Origin: DASVDK01 sp036381125 [NCBI: Thermodesulfobacteriota bacterium]
GTDB lineage: Bacteria; DASVDK01
Direction of reading: 5' to 3'
Assembly: GCA_036381125.1 (NCBI GenBank)
Contig: DASVDK010000202.1
Coordinates: 1 to 13,050 of the forward strand
Length of the DNA stretch: 13,050 nucleotides
Numbering within the stretch: the first letter of the stretch is position 1; every line of letters begins with the position of its first letter. Shown piece by piece: positions 1 to 7,259 of this stretch. The notes below the pieces were generated by a model, which saw nothing but the letters and a program-made list of their open reading frames with translations, searched no databases and was not told the DNA's origin. The position numbers were made by a program, and so were the translations under genes.

Positions 1-1109
1 TCGGCGATCTCGGCGAGCGCCTCGGCGTCGCCGCCGGCCTCCTCGAGCGCCCTCTCGAAGAGCCGGGCCGCCTCGGCGCGCGCCCCGAGCGCGGCCCGCG
101 CCCGCGCGACGAGCGCCTTCACGCGGGCCGGACCGGCCGGCCCGAGCGTGGCCGGCCGCTCGAGCGCGGCGAGCCGCTCGAGCGCCCGCTCGCTCTCCCC
201 GGCCAGGAGCCGCGCGCGCGCCGCGGCGAACGCCGCCGCCTCGCGCAGGTTCGGGTGCTCGCCGATCGCCAGCGCCGCCTCGAGGTGCCCGGCCGCCGCC
301 GCGACGTACGCCTCGGCCATGAGCCGCAAGACCGCCACGTCGTAGTACGCCACGGAGAGGAGGGCGCCGGGCGCCTCGGCGGAGGCCGGTCGGTGGGCCG
401 CCGGCTCCTCGAGGAGGCTCAGGGCGTCGTCGACCCGCCCCGCGGCCAGCCGCGCGCCGGCCGCCGCGCGGAGGACCGACGCGGGCGGATCGCCGGCCGA
501 TCGGGACGCCTTCGCGAGCGCCCTATCGGCGATCGCCATGCCTCGGGCCGGGTCCTTGCCGAGGGTCGCCAGGAGGTAGCCGGCCTCGACCGCCACGCGC
601 GGGTCGCGCGGCGCCGCGCCGGGCGACGCGAAGCGCCCCTGGAGGGCCCGGAGCCTCAGGTCCGCAAGCTGCCTCGTGACGCGATCCTCCCCCGTCGCGC
701 TCGCCGGGATCGCGCGCAGCGCCGCCCGGAACGCGGCCGCCGCGCCGTCTCGGTCGCCGAGCTCCATGCGGGCGACGCCGAGGAAGTACGCCGCGCGCCT
801 GAGCGGCGTCGGCCCGGCGGCGAGGCGCGCGAGGTGATCGGCCGCGTGGCGGCGTGCGGCGAGCCCGACCTCGGCCAGGAGCTCCCCCTTGCGCAGCTCG
901 AGGCGGCCGAGCAGGTAGAGCGCCTCCGCCCGCACGGGTGAGGGCGCCTCCCCCATCCGGGCGAGCGCCTCGCGGAGGACCCGGATGCCGGGGTCGAACC
1001 GGCCGGAGCGGTAGGCCTCGGCCGCCGGCACGCGGAAGTCGGCGCCGTGCGCCGCGGCCGGCGCGGCGGCGAGCAGGGCGAGCAGCAGAGCGAGGGGACG
1101 CGCGATCAT
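1..1109 (-). CDS. Exported TPR-type repeat protein (3' end outside window)
   Basis: The reading frame starts at ATG 1109 and is still open at the left edge, giving 369 codons. Residues 1-21 form a signal peptide (MIARP, then a Leu/Ala run ending AAAHG), so the protein should be periplasmic or surface-exposed. The rest is Ala/Leu/Arg-rich helical sequence with a TPR-like rhythm, for example AEALYLLGRLELRKGE (about 61-76), RRAAYFLGVARMELGDRDGA (about 104-123) and, near the edge, ARLFERALEEAGGDAEALAEIA. TPRs mediate protein-protein contacts; no catalytic motif is visible. Its ATG overlaps the TGA of the upstream propeller gene (ATGA, 1106-1109), and GGAGG (complement of 1117-1121) sits 7 bases upstream, which supports this start and translational coupling. 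It is the last visible gene of a six-gene envelope operon. The exact repeat count was not determined. Confidence 0.85.
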   Translation of the reverse strand, partial: MIARPLALLLALLAAAPAAAHGADFRVPAAEAYRSGRFDPGIRVLREALARMGEAPSPVRAEALYLLGRLELRKGELLAEVGLAARRHAADHLARLAAGPTPLRRAAYFLGVARMELGDRDGAAAAFRAALRAIPASATGEDRVTRQLADLRLRALQGRFASPGAAPRDPRVAVEAGYLLATLGKDPARGMAIADRALAKASRSAGDPPASVLRAAAGARLAAGRVDDALSLLEEPAAHRPASAEAPGALLSVAYYDVAVLRLMAEAYVAAAAGHLEAALAIGEHPNLREAAAFAAARARLLAGESERALERLAALERPATLGPAGPARVKALVARARAALGARAEAARLFERALEEAGGDAEALAEIA

Positions 1110-2296
1110 CGTCGGGCCTCCGGGGCCTCGGCGGCCGTGGCGGCGACGAGATCGCGCAGGCGGCCCGTCAGCACGCGGTCCCACCGCGCGACCTGGGCGC
1201 GCAGCGCGAGGCGGCCGTCCGGCGCGAGCGCCACGTCATGGTGGATGGACTGGCCCGTGACGAGGCGGCGCGCCGTCCGCGCCGCCAGATCGGCCAGGTA
1301 GAGCGGGTTGAAGTCGCGATCGACCCGCTTCGCGTAGACGAGGCCGCCGCCGTCGGGCGTGAAGGCCGGCCCGACGTCGAGGTCGACGACGACGCCGGTG
1401 TCGACGCGGCGGGCGAGGAGCGCCTCGCCCTTGACCGGGTCGCTCCCGTCGGCGGCGACGACGAAGAGCGACCACACCCCGGGCTCGCCCTCGGCGTTGT
1501 AGCTCGAGTAGAAAGCGATCCGGCGGCCGTCGGGCGACCAGCGCGGCCTGAGGTCGTCGAACGGCCACGCCGTGAGGCAGCGTCGAGCGGGCGCCCGGCC
1601 CGCCGCCTCGCCCGCCGGGACGTCCATCACGCACACGTCGTGGTTCTCGCCCTCGCCGACGGCGAAGGCGAGCCGCCGGCCGTCGGGCGACCACTCCGGG
1701 TGGAGGACCGAGCGCCCCTCGGCCGTGAGGCGCGTGACGGCGCGCGTCGCCAGGTCGAGCAGGTAGAGGTCGCCCCGGTCGGTCCGTCCCGACACGAACG
1801 CGAGCCGGTCGCCGACGGGCGACCAGGCGACCTGGCCGTCGGCGGCCGCGTCGTTCGTGAGGCGCTCGGCCGCGCCGCCGCGCCCCACCGCGCTCAGGTA
1901 CAGGTCGTACTGGCCGATGCCGCCGCTGCTCACGAAGGCGAAGCGGCTCTCGTCCGGCGCCCAGGCGATCCAGGCGTTGTAGGTCGACCCCTGCGCCGCG
2001 CCGTCGAGGAGGAAGCCGAGCCCGTCCGCCGCCGGCCTGAGGGCCAGCGTCTCGACCAGGCGCAGCCCCGGCCCCGGGTCGGCCGCGTACACCTCGACCG
2101 TCCGGCTCGTGCCGTCGTCCCGCTCGAGCGACAGGTAGCGCCCGGTCGGGGACCACCGCGGGTGAAGCTCGTTCGAGCCCGCGCCCGCGGCCGAGACCGG
2201 CGTCAGGAGCTCGACGGCGGACGCGAGCGCCGCGACGGCGAGGGACAGCGCCGCCGCGGCGCAGACCCCCGTCACGCTCCGGAGGACGGCGTTCAC
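1106..2296 (-). CDS. TolB-like WD40/PD40 beta-propeller protein, exported
   Basis: This is a 396-residue protein starting at GTG 2296. The same frame is open far upstream, but that part overlaps the preceding gene. The GTG is directly followed by a signal peptide (residues 1 to about 27, ending ALASA), and its GTGA overlaps the TGA of the preceding gene (2293-2296). At least six PD40/WD40-like blades carry the signature xWSPDGRRLAF: HPRWSPTGRYLSL (about 45-57), IAWAPDESRFAFVSS (110), VAWSPVGDRLAFVS (156), HPEWSPDGRRLAF (199), RPRWSPDGRRIAFYS (250) and AFTPDGGGLVY (311). This is the propeller type found in TolB and in DPP-IV-like proteins. No hydrolase domain follows, so a binding or scaffold role is most likely. 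No tolA, tolQ, tolR or pal gene is nearby, so I do not call it TolB itself. The repeats also appear as DNA-level repetition. Confidence 0.88.
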   Translation of the reverse strand: MNAVLRSVTGVCAAAALSLAVAALASAVELLTPVSAAGAGSNELHPRWSPTGRYLSLERDDGTSRTVEVYAADPGPGLRLVETLALRPAADGLGFLLDGAAQGSTYNAWIAWAPDESRFAFVSSGGIGQYDLYLSAVGRGGAAERLTNDAAADGQVAWSPVGDRLAFVSGRTDRGDLYLLDLATRAVTRLTAEGRSVLHPEWSPDGRRLAFAVGEGENHDVCVMDVPAGEAAGRAPARRCLTAWPFDDLRPRWSPDGRRIAFYSSYNAEGEPGVWSLFVVAADGSDPVKGEALLARRVDTGVVVDLDVGPAFTPDGGGLVYAKRVDRDFNPLYLADLAARTARRLVTGQSIHHDVALAPDGRLALRAQVARWDRVLTGRLRDLVAATAAEAPEARR

Positions 2297-4722
2297 GACG
2301 CCTTCCGCCGCGCCTCGGCGTAGAACTGCTCGCCCCCCTCGCGCGCCTTGTCGAAGGGCGGGTTCCCCTCGAGCCGCCGCGGGAAGAAGTCGAGGTAGTC
2401 GCGCCAGGCCAGCTCCGCCCGTCGGTACGCCTCGCCCGATCGGGTGAGGTCGGCCAGGCGGTGGCTCGCGAGCGCCGCGTAGTAGTACGTGTCGTGCACC
2501 GCCTCGTCGTACGTCGCGCTCGGGAAGAAGCGGCTGTTCTGGCGTGCCGTGGCGAGCACCTCGATCGCCCGGCGATACGCGCGGGCCGCCGCCTCCGGGT
2601 CGCGGCGGGCGAGCTGCTGGCCGTGGACGTAGTACGCGTGGCCGAGATTGGTGTACACCACGGCGAAGCGCTTCTGGACCAGGTCGCGGTTCTCCGGCCG
2701 CGAGAGGACCTTCTCGAACTCGGCGATGGCCGCCGCCGGGTCCTTCCGCTCGTCGAGGTAGAGCTGCCCGAGCCTGTGGCGAGCCGCCGAGAAGTCGGGG
2801 TGCTTCGGCCCCGCCTGCGCGAGAACCGCCATCGCCTCGTCCGGCCGGCCCTCGGCGAGGAGCCGCTCGCCGATCCGGAGGACGTCCTTCTCGAGCACGA
2901 CCCGGTCGGGGCCGACCAGGGCGACCTCGGCGCGCGCGAACTCGATCACCCGGTCCATCGGCCGGAAGTCGCCGCCCGCGTCCACCCTGACCCGCCGGAA
3001 GCCGAGGCGGACCGGCACCGGCTCGGTGATCGGCGTCCGCCCCACGCTCTCGCCGTCCACCGCCACGGCGGCCTCGGAGGGGGCCGACTCGACCGTGAAG
3101 CGGGCGACTGCAGGGGCGATGGCGAGCACGCGCTCCCCGCCGGCCTGCGGGAAGCTGACCGTCTCCCGGAGCTGGACGAAGCCGTGCTTGAAGACCAGCA
3201 GGTCGTACTTCCGGCGGGGGCGGATCGGCAGCGTGAGACCGCCGTCGCGGCCGGTCGCGCCGACCCACGCTCCGTCGACGTAGACGTTGGCCGCCGGGAC
3301 CGGCTCGTCGTCGCCCTCGGCCCGCACCACGAGCCGCACGGCGCCGGTCGCGCCGACCGTCGGGTCGTCGAGGAGCGCCCGCACGACCCGGTCGCCCGGC
3401 TGGAGGGTCGCCTGCGCCGACTCGGGCCTGATCTCCGACACCAGCTCGTCGACTCGCGTGACGGTCCCGAGACCGACCTCGCGGCGCCCCGTCACCCGGC
3501 CTTCGCCGTCCGCCTCGGCCACGAAGAGGTGGAAGCGGGTGCCGGTCTCGATCTCCCGGCCGCCCCCGGCGCCGATGTTCACGCGCAGCCGGCCGTCGCG
3601 CGCCTCGAGGACGGTCCCCTCGAAGGGGAACCGCGCCACGATCTCCTCGGCGAGGTCGCGCGTGAGGTCACGGGGCCGCTTGAGATCGCGCGCCTCCTTC
3701 ACGTGCGCGAGCAGGAGCCGGCCGCTCGGCGTGTAGACGCGCGTCTCGATGGTGAACGGCCCCTCGGCCGGCCCGGCCACGGAGCCGACGACGAGGAGGT
3801 CGAGTTGCGAGCGCAGCGGCGTCCCGTCCCACCCTCGCTGCGCCAGGTCGTCGAGCCCGAGACCGACGAAGGCGAGCTTCTTGTCGAGGGCCGGCACCTC
3901 GACGAACGCCTTGCGGGCGAAGAGCGCGTCGCCGAGCGACTCCCGGAGCCTGGCGATGCCGTCGGCCACCGCCGGATCGGCTCCGGCGCTGGCCGAGTAG
4001 CCGGCGAGCCCGACGCGAATCGGGGCGGGCGTGACCGGGTAGAAGAAGCGGCGGATCTCGCGCGGGCGGCGCGCCTTCGCGCCGATCTCCATGGTCCAGC
4101 GGGTCGGCACGAAGTCGTCGGCCACCAGGACGATCCGCGTCGCCTCGCCGGCCGGCGGCAGCGTCACGCGGGTGACGCCCTTCGCGTTCGTCGTGCCGAC
4201 CAGCGTGTCGCCGAGGTAGACCCGGACGCCGGCCACCGGCCGCTCCGAGCCGAACACGTCGGTGAGCGTCCGGACGAGCACCCGCTCGCCGCGCGGCCGC
4301 GGAGCGGGTGCGCGCCGCCCGGCGCCCGCCGGGGCCGACCGCGTCGGCGGCTCGGCCGGAGCCGGCCGGCTCGCCACCCGTTCCGGCGCCGGCTTCGGCC
4401 GCGCCAGGCGCGCCTCGAGCCGCACCAGGTCGGGCTCGCCCCCCTCGTGCCGGCGGACCACGAAGCTGCCGTGCCAGCGGGCGCCGCCGTGCTCGACCGT
4501 CACCGGCACCTCCTCGCCGGGCAGCCGTCGCTCCTCGACGGCGATCGTCCCCGCGCGGTCGGTCGCCCCGACCGGTCGGCCGCCGACCGTGACGTTCGCG
4601 CCTGCCACGGCGCCGCCGTCGGCGCCCTTCGCCGTGACCGTGAGCTTGACCGTGACCTCGTCGCGGCCGCACCCGGCGAGGGTGAGGACGCCGGCGAGCA
4701 GGGCCGCCATCAGGATCCGCAT
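2293..4722 (-). CDS. Large mosaic lipoprotein: regulatory-like folds, CsgG/FlgT-like core, PEGA domain, TPRs
   Basis: This is an 809-residue protein from ATG 4722, which has GAGGAG 8 bases upstream and begins a lipoprotein signal peptide with lipobox LAGC (Cys18). An in-frame ATG 24 codons further up would add an Arg-rich leader and was rejected. Visible layout: carboxypeptidase-regulatory-like fold (about 24-105); Pro/Ala/Arg-rich linker (108-145); second regulatory-like fold (147-215); a core resembling CsgG/FlgT proteins (about 234-365, with LDLLVVGSVAG at 307-317); a small FlgT-C-like barrel (367-448, ending QPGDRVV); third regulatory-like fold with YVDGAWVGATGRDGG (461-540); a PEGA domain (541-602, AVAVDGESVGRTPITE); then at least three TPR-like helical pairs (612-780). 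Such parts bind peptidoglycan, carbohydrate or protein. The CsgG/FlgT assignment comes from the pattern and is the least certain part. The protein is probably anchored in the outer membrane facing the periplasm. Its stop overlaps the next gene's GTG. Confidence 0.85.
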   Translation of the reverse strand: MRILMAALLAGVLTLAGCGRDEVTVKLTVTAKGADGGAVAGANVTVGGRPVGATDRAGTIAVEERRLPGEEVPVTVEHGGARWHGSFVVRRHEGGEPDLVRLEARLARPKPAPERVASRPAPAEPPTRSAPAGAGRRAPAPRPRGERVLVRTLTDVFGSERPVAGVRVYLGDTLVGTTNAKGVTRVTLPPAGEATRIVLVADDFVPTRWTMEIGAKARRPREIRRFFYPVTPAPIRVGLAGYSASAGADPAVADGIARLRESLGDALFARKAFVEVPALDKKLAFVGLGLDDLAQRGWDGTPLRSQLDLLVVGSVAGPAEGPFTIETRVYTPSGRLLLAHVKEARDLKRPRDLTRDLAEEIVARFPFEGTVLEARDGRLRVNIGAGGGREIETGTRFHLFVAEADGEGRVTGRREVGLGTVTRVDELVSEIRPESAQATLQPGDRVVRALLDDPTVGATGAVRLVVRAEGDDEPVPAANVYVDGAWVGATGRDGGLTLPIRPRRKYDLLVFKHGFVQLRETVSFPQAGGERVLAIAPAVARFTVESAPSEAAVAVDGESVGRTPITEPVPVRLGFRRVRVDAGGDFRPMDRVIEFARAEVALVGPDRVVLEKDVLRIGERLLAEGRPDEAMAVLAQAGPKHPDFSAARHRLGQLYLDERKDPAAAIAEFEKVLSRPENRDLVQKRFAVVYTNLGHAYYVHGQQLARRDPEAAARAYRRAIEVLATARQNSRFFPSATYDEAVHDTYYYAALASHRLADLTRSGEAYRRAELAWRDYLDFFPRRLEGNPPFDKAREGGEQFYAEARRKAS

Positions 4723-4730
4723 GTGGTGCG

Positions 4731-4736
4731 CTCCTC
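4731..4736 (-). promoter_or_regulatory. Shine-Dalgarno GAGGAG deciding the mosaic lipoprotein start
   Basis: On the minus strand GAGGAG lies 8 bases before ATG 4722. It supports the short lipoprotein start over the ATG 24 codons upstream. Confidence 0.75.
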
Positions 4737-4741
4737 GAGCT

Positions 4742-4792
4742 GGGCGTTGCGCCCGACTGTGCCGTCCCGGCCACCGCGTGGTCCGGGCCGGC
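4742..4792 (-). promoter_or_regulatory. Tandem hairpins in the only real gap of the envelope operon
   Basis: The gap between the small lipoprotein stop (4810) and the mosaic lipoprotein ATG (4722) holds two inverted repeats. The larger, 4761-4792, has about 13 paired bases in three blocks: 4761-4764 with 4789-4792, 4766-4770 with 4783-4787, and 4771-4774 with 4778-4781, around a 3-base loop. The smaller, 4742-4754, is GGGCG-TTG-CGCCC and lies just before the ribosome binding site at 4731-4736. Neither is followed by a T run in the direction of transcription. An attenuator, partial terminator or mRNA-processing site is possible. Formation is inferred only from base pairing. Confidence 0.5.
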
Positions 4793-4809
4793 AACCTCCC
4801 AGGAAAGGC

Positions 4810-5256
4810 CTAGAACGGCGGCGGCGCGATGGAGACGTCGCCCCGGTCGACGATCTTGTCCTCCTCGACCGACGACTCGGCGAGGCTGCGGCGTTCGCCC
4901 TCGGGGATCCGGGTGAGGCGAGCGTCGACCTTCAGGCTGCGGAACTTCTTCAGCTCGCCCTGCTGGGTGACGGTGACGAAGCCCGGTCGGCTCACCTCGA
5001 CCTTGTACACGCCCGGCGGGAGGTCCTTCTTGACGAAGGAGCCGTCCGGGCCGACCGGGGCCGTGTGCGAGGCCTGGTCGATCGTCGCCGTCGTGCCGAT
5101 GATGTTCACGAACGACTCCTGCGGCGCCGCCTCCTCGACCGGCAGCGGCGCGCCCGACTCGTCCAGGAGCGAGACCCGCCCGACGATCTGCGTGGCGCAG
5201 CCGCCGGCGGCCAGGGCGGCAGTCACGACGAGGACGAGCACAAGCGTCCGGCCCAT
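4810..5256 (-). CDS. Small lipoprotein with carboxypeptidase-regulatory-like fold
   Basis: This is a 148-residue protein starting at ATG 5256, with AAGGAGAC (complement of 5261-5268) 4 bases upstream, inside the end of the preceding gene. A hydrophobic N-terminus (LVLVLVVTAALAAGGC) ends in a probable lipobox at Cys20; the -3 residue is Ala, so the box is slightly weak. After that IVGRVSLLDESGAPLP (about 24-39) and DGSFVKKDLPPGVYKVEV (about 70-87) are the hallmark strands of the carboxypeptidase-regulatory-like/transthyretin-like beta-sandwich, a binding or structural fold with no catalytic residues. The C-terminus is charged and then ends in a Pro-rich tail (IAPPPF). The gene lies 1 base after the PQQ-type propeller's stop and 87 bases before the mosaic lipoprotein, which carries similar folds, so the two may share a partner or ligand. 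The precise function is unknown. Confidence 0.85.
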   Translation of the reverse strand: MGRTLVLVLVVTAALAAGGCATQIVGRVSLLDESGAPLPVEEAAPQESFVNIIGTTATIDQASHTAPVGPDGSFVKKDLPPGVYKVEVSRPGFVTVTQQGELKKFRSLKVDARLTRIPEGERRSLAESSVEEDKIVDRGDVSIAPPPF

Positions 5257-5257
5257 G

Positions 5258-6385
5258 TCAGTCTCCTTCGGCGACCCGCCAGCGGAGTTCTCCCGTGGCG
5301 GCGTCGACGGCGTAGAGGAAGCCTTCGTCCGTGGCGGCGAGGACCAGGGCGCCCGTCGCCACGGGGGAGCGGGTCACCGCCCCGCGAAGCTCGTACGGCG
5401 AGGCGGCGCGCGCGGCGCGGATCTCCTCGGGCGACAGGCCCCGCTCCCGCTCGACGAGCCGTCGCACCAGCTCGCGCGCGAAGCTCTTGCCGAGCGTCTC
5501 GGTGAGCCGCCAGGCGACCCGCCCGGTCGCCAGGTCGAGGGCGACGAGATCGCGCCCGCCGATGTAGAGGCGCCCGCCCCCGGCCGTCGGCTCGGGGACG
5601 TCCGGCGCCGCCTCGAACGTCCACGCCGGCCGTGCCTCGAGCCCGGGTGCCGGCGGCAGGCGGTAGCCCGCGAGCGTCCCGTCCTCGAGCCGTGCGACCA
5701 CCCGGTCGCCACCGCCGGCGTCGCGCTCGGCGACGAGCCCCCCGTCGACCGGGCGGGGCAGGTCCACCAGGAGACGCGTCTGGCCGGTCTCGAGGTCGAG
5801 CCCGGTGAGCCGGCCGTCGAGCGCGGCGATATACACGACCCCCCCGGCGGTCGCTGTACGCGCGGTCACACGTCCGGAGACCGCCGCGCGCCAGCGGACC
5901 CGCCCGTCGGCCGTGACGGCCAGCACGTCTCGCTGACGCGTTGCGGCAACGAGCGTCTCTCCGGCCGCGGTCGGCCGACCGGTGATCGGCCCGCCGGCAT
6001 CGACCGTCCAGGCGACCGCGCCGGTCGCCGGGTCGACGGCCACGAGCGCCGAGACGGAGGTCCCGACCGCCACGAGCGCGCCGAAGGCGACCGGCGGCGT
6101 CGGCCGGCCGTCGAGCGGAAGCCGCCACGCCGGCAGGCCGGTGGCCGCGTCGAACGCCGCCAGGCCGTCGGGCAGGGCCGCCACGGCACGCCCGCCCACG
6201 AGGGTGACGCCGAGCGGCCGCCCCTCGAGCGGCGCGCGCCAGACCACCTGCCCGCCCTCGGAGACCGCGACGACGGCGTGACCGCGCGCCGAGGGCATGA
6301 CCGCGAAGGGGGTCGCCGCCCCCGCGTCGACCGCCGCGACGAGCGCGACGAGCGCAGCCGCGGCGGCGGTCGGGCCGCGCCTCAC
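5258..6385 (-). CDS. PQQ-type (BamB-like) beta-propeller protein, exported
   Basis: This is a 375-residue protein starting at GTG 6385, which overlaps the stop of the SH3b lipoprotein (GTGA, 6382-6385). The frame is open further upstream, but the GTG is the start that begins a signal peptide (residues 1 to about 24, ending DAGAA). Blades repeat the PQQ-repeat signature D-x-A-T-G-x-x-x-W: DAATGLPAWRL (79-89), DPATGAVAWTV (118-128), DGRVRWRA (160-167), DLATGRVAWRL (284-294) and DAATGELRWRV (361-371), with looser copies between. Proteins of this type include the BAM lipoprotein BamB and the PQQ alcohol dehydrogenases. No cofactor-binding or dehydrogenase residues are evident and there is no lipobox, so a periplasmic scaffold is likelier than an enzyme. 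A charged, probably helical insert (about 297-335) interrupts the last blades. No clear Shine-Dalgarno precedes the GTG, so translation probably depends on coupling. Confidence 0.87.
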   Translation of the reverse strand: MRRGPTAAAAALVALVAAVDAGAATPFAVMPSARGHAVVAVSEGGQVVWRAPLEGRPLGVTLVGGRAVAALPDGLAAFDAATGLPAWRLPLDGRPTPPVAFGALVAVGTSVSALVAVDPATGAVAWTVDAGGPITGRPTAAGETLVAATRQRDVLAVTADGRVRWRAAVSGRVTARTATAGGVVYIAALDGRLTGLDLETGQTRLLVDLPRPVDGGLVAERDAGGGDRVVARLEDGTLAGYRLPPAPGLEARPAWTFEAAPDVPEPTAGGGRLYIGGRDLVALDLATGRVAWRLTETLGKSFARELVRRLVERERGLSPEEIRAARAASPYELRGAVTRSPVATGALVLAATDEGFLYAVDAATGELRWRVAEGD

Positions 6386-6960
6386 CGGGGGCGCTCGACC
6401 AGCCGCGTCGCGATGTAGCCGGGCCCTTTCGTCGCCGGGTCCCAGACCCGGGACCAGGCGCCTTCGGTGCGCAGGAGCCTGAGCGGCTCGCCGCGCTCGA
6501 GCACGCGGATGATGGAAGTCTTCGTCGAGGGGCCGCTTCGCAGGCGTGCGCCGCTCCGCGCGGCGGTCACGAGCGCCAGCTCGCCGACCGGCACCGGGGC
6601 GACCGAGGGGGCCGGCGCGACCTTCGCGCGCGACGCGGCGCGCTTCTCGATCCACCCCGCCATCGCGACCGACGGCACCCAGACGCGGTACCAGGGCCCG
6701 CGCGCGTCGAGGTGGAGGACGATCTCGCCCTGCTTGAGGGCGCCGAAGGGCCTGGCGCGCGGCATCGGCTCCTGCCTGAGCCCGGTGGCGCGCGTGACGG
6801 TCAGCGCCCCGAGCTCCGCGGCGCCGACCGTGTCCGGCGCGCGCGGCGGCGCCGGCGCGGGAGCGCCCGCCGTCTCGCCGGCGCCGTCGGGCGGCGTCCC
6901 CATGGCCGCGCAGCCCGAGATCGCGACGACGACCATGAGGGCGAGAAGCGGTCGTGGCAT
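6382..6960 (-). CDS. Lipoprotein with two SH3b-like domains, first gene of the envelope operon
   Basis: This is a 192-residue protein starting at ATG 6960, with GGAGGTGA (complement of 6968-6975) 7 bases upstream. The N-terminus is a lipoprotein signal with lipobox ISGC (Cys17), followed by a Pro/Ala-rich spacer (about 18-48). Two bacterial SH3-like domains follow. The first (about 51-107) holds ATGLRQEP, a GALKQGE turn and GWIEKRA. The second (about 128-190) holds GARLRSGPSTKTSIIRVLERGE and ends GYIATRLVER, the common SH3_3 pattern. Such domains usually bind peptidoglycan or peptides in the periplasm. No hydrolase is attached. It is the promoter-proximal gene of the minus-strand operon, and its TGA overlaps the GTG of the PQQ-type propeller gene. 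It could tether the system to the cell wall, which is an inference. Confidence 0.87.
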   Translation of the reverse strand: MPRPLLALMVVVAISGCAAMGTPPDGAGETAGAPAPAPPRAPDTVGAAELGALTVTRATGLRQEPMPRARPFGALKQGEIVLHLDARGPWYRVWVPSVAMAGWIEKRAASRAKVAPAPSVAPVPVGELALVTAARSGARLRSGPSTKTSIIRVLERGEPLRLLRTEGAWSRVWDPATKGPGYIATRLVERPR

Positions 6961-7259
6961 CGCGGCATCACCTCCGTGGCGCAGGGTCGTGGGCGCCTCG
7001 TGGGGAGCAGGACGCGTGCCGAGCCGGCCGCCGGCCGCCGGGTTGCCGCACCCGACCGGGTCGCTCGGGGTTTCCGATGGTTCGGATGACGTCCCCTTGC
7101 GGCCGGTCCCGTCGGTCGCGGCGGCCCGGCCGACGCGCGGGAAACTCTTGCGAGGCGCTGCCGCGCCGCGGCACCAGGTCGGGCGCCGCGGCGGCGCCCT
7201 TGCCGGGCGCGGCGGTTCGTGGCAGCTGGGCCCGACCCCGCTGGAGGCGCGCGCCGTGA
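6961..7259. other. Gene-free 299 bases upstream of the envelope operon
   Basis: I see no coding sequence with a recognisable product here. The operon promoter (minus strand) should lie in it, but no convincing -35/-10 pair was found. It contains a small inverted repeat TCCGA-TGGT-TCGGA (7073-7086), possibly an operator, and a strong hairpin at 7181-7199. The missing front of the permease remnant is not recognisable in any frame. Confidence 0.6.
7181..7199. repeat. Perfect 8-bp GC hairpin, possible terminator relic
   Basis: GGGCGCCG and its exact reverse complement CGGCGCCC flank a 3-base loop (CGG). It is followed on the plus strand by TT only, so it is not a canonical terminator. It sits between the operon head and the permease remnant and may isolate the two. 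Confidence 0.45.

Noticed and set aside
1525-1830. Short DNA repeats (GTCGGGCGACCA and similar)
   Set aside because: They encode the WSPDGRR motif of successive propeller blades and are explained by protein repeats.
1106-2296. Calling the PD40 propeller gene tolB
   Set aside because: Only the propeller repeats are shared. There is no Pal, TolA, TolQ or TolR gene nearby, and propellers of this type occur in many exported proteins.
2461-5505. 1014-codon open frame on the plus strand, antisense to the envelope operon
   Set aside because: It has low-complexity Arg/Asp/Glu/Ala-rich composition, no recognisable domain, and lies opposite clear genes. Long antisense frames are expected where the third codon position is nearly all G/C.
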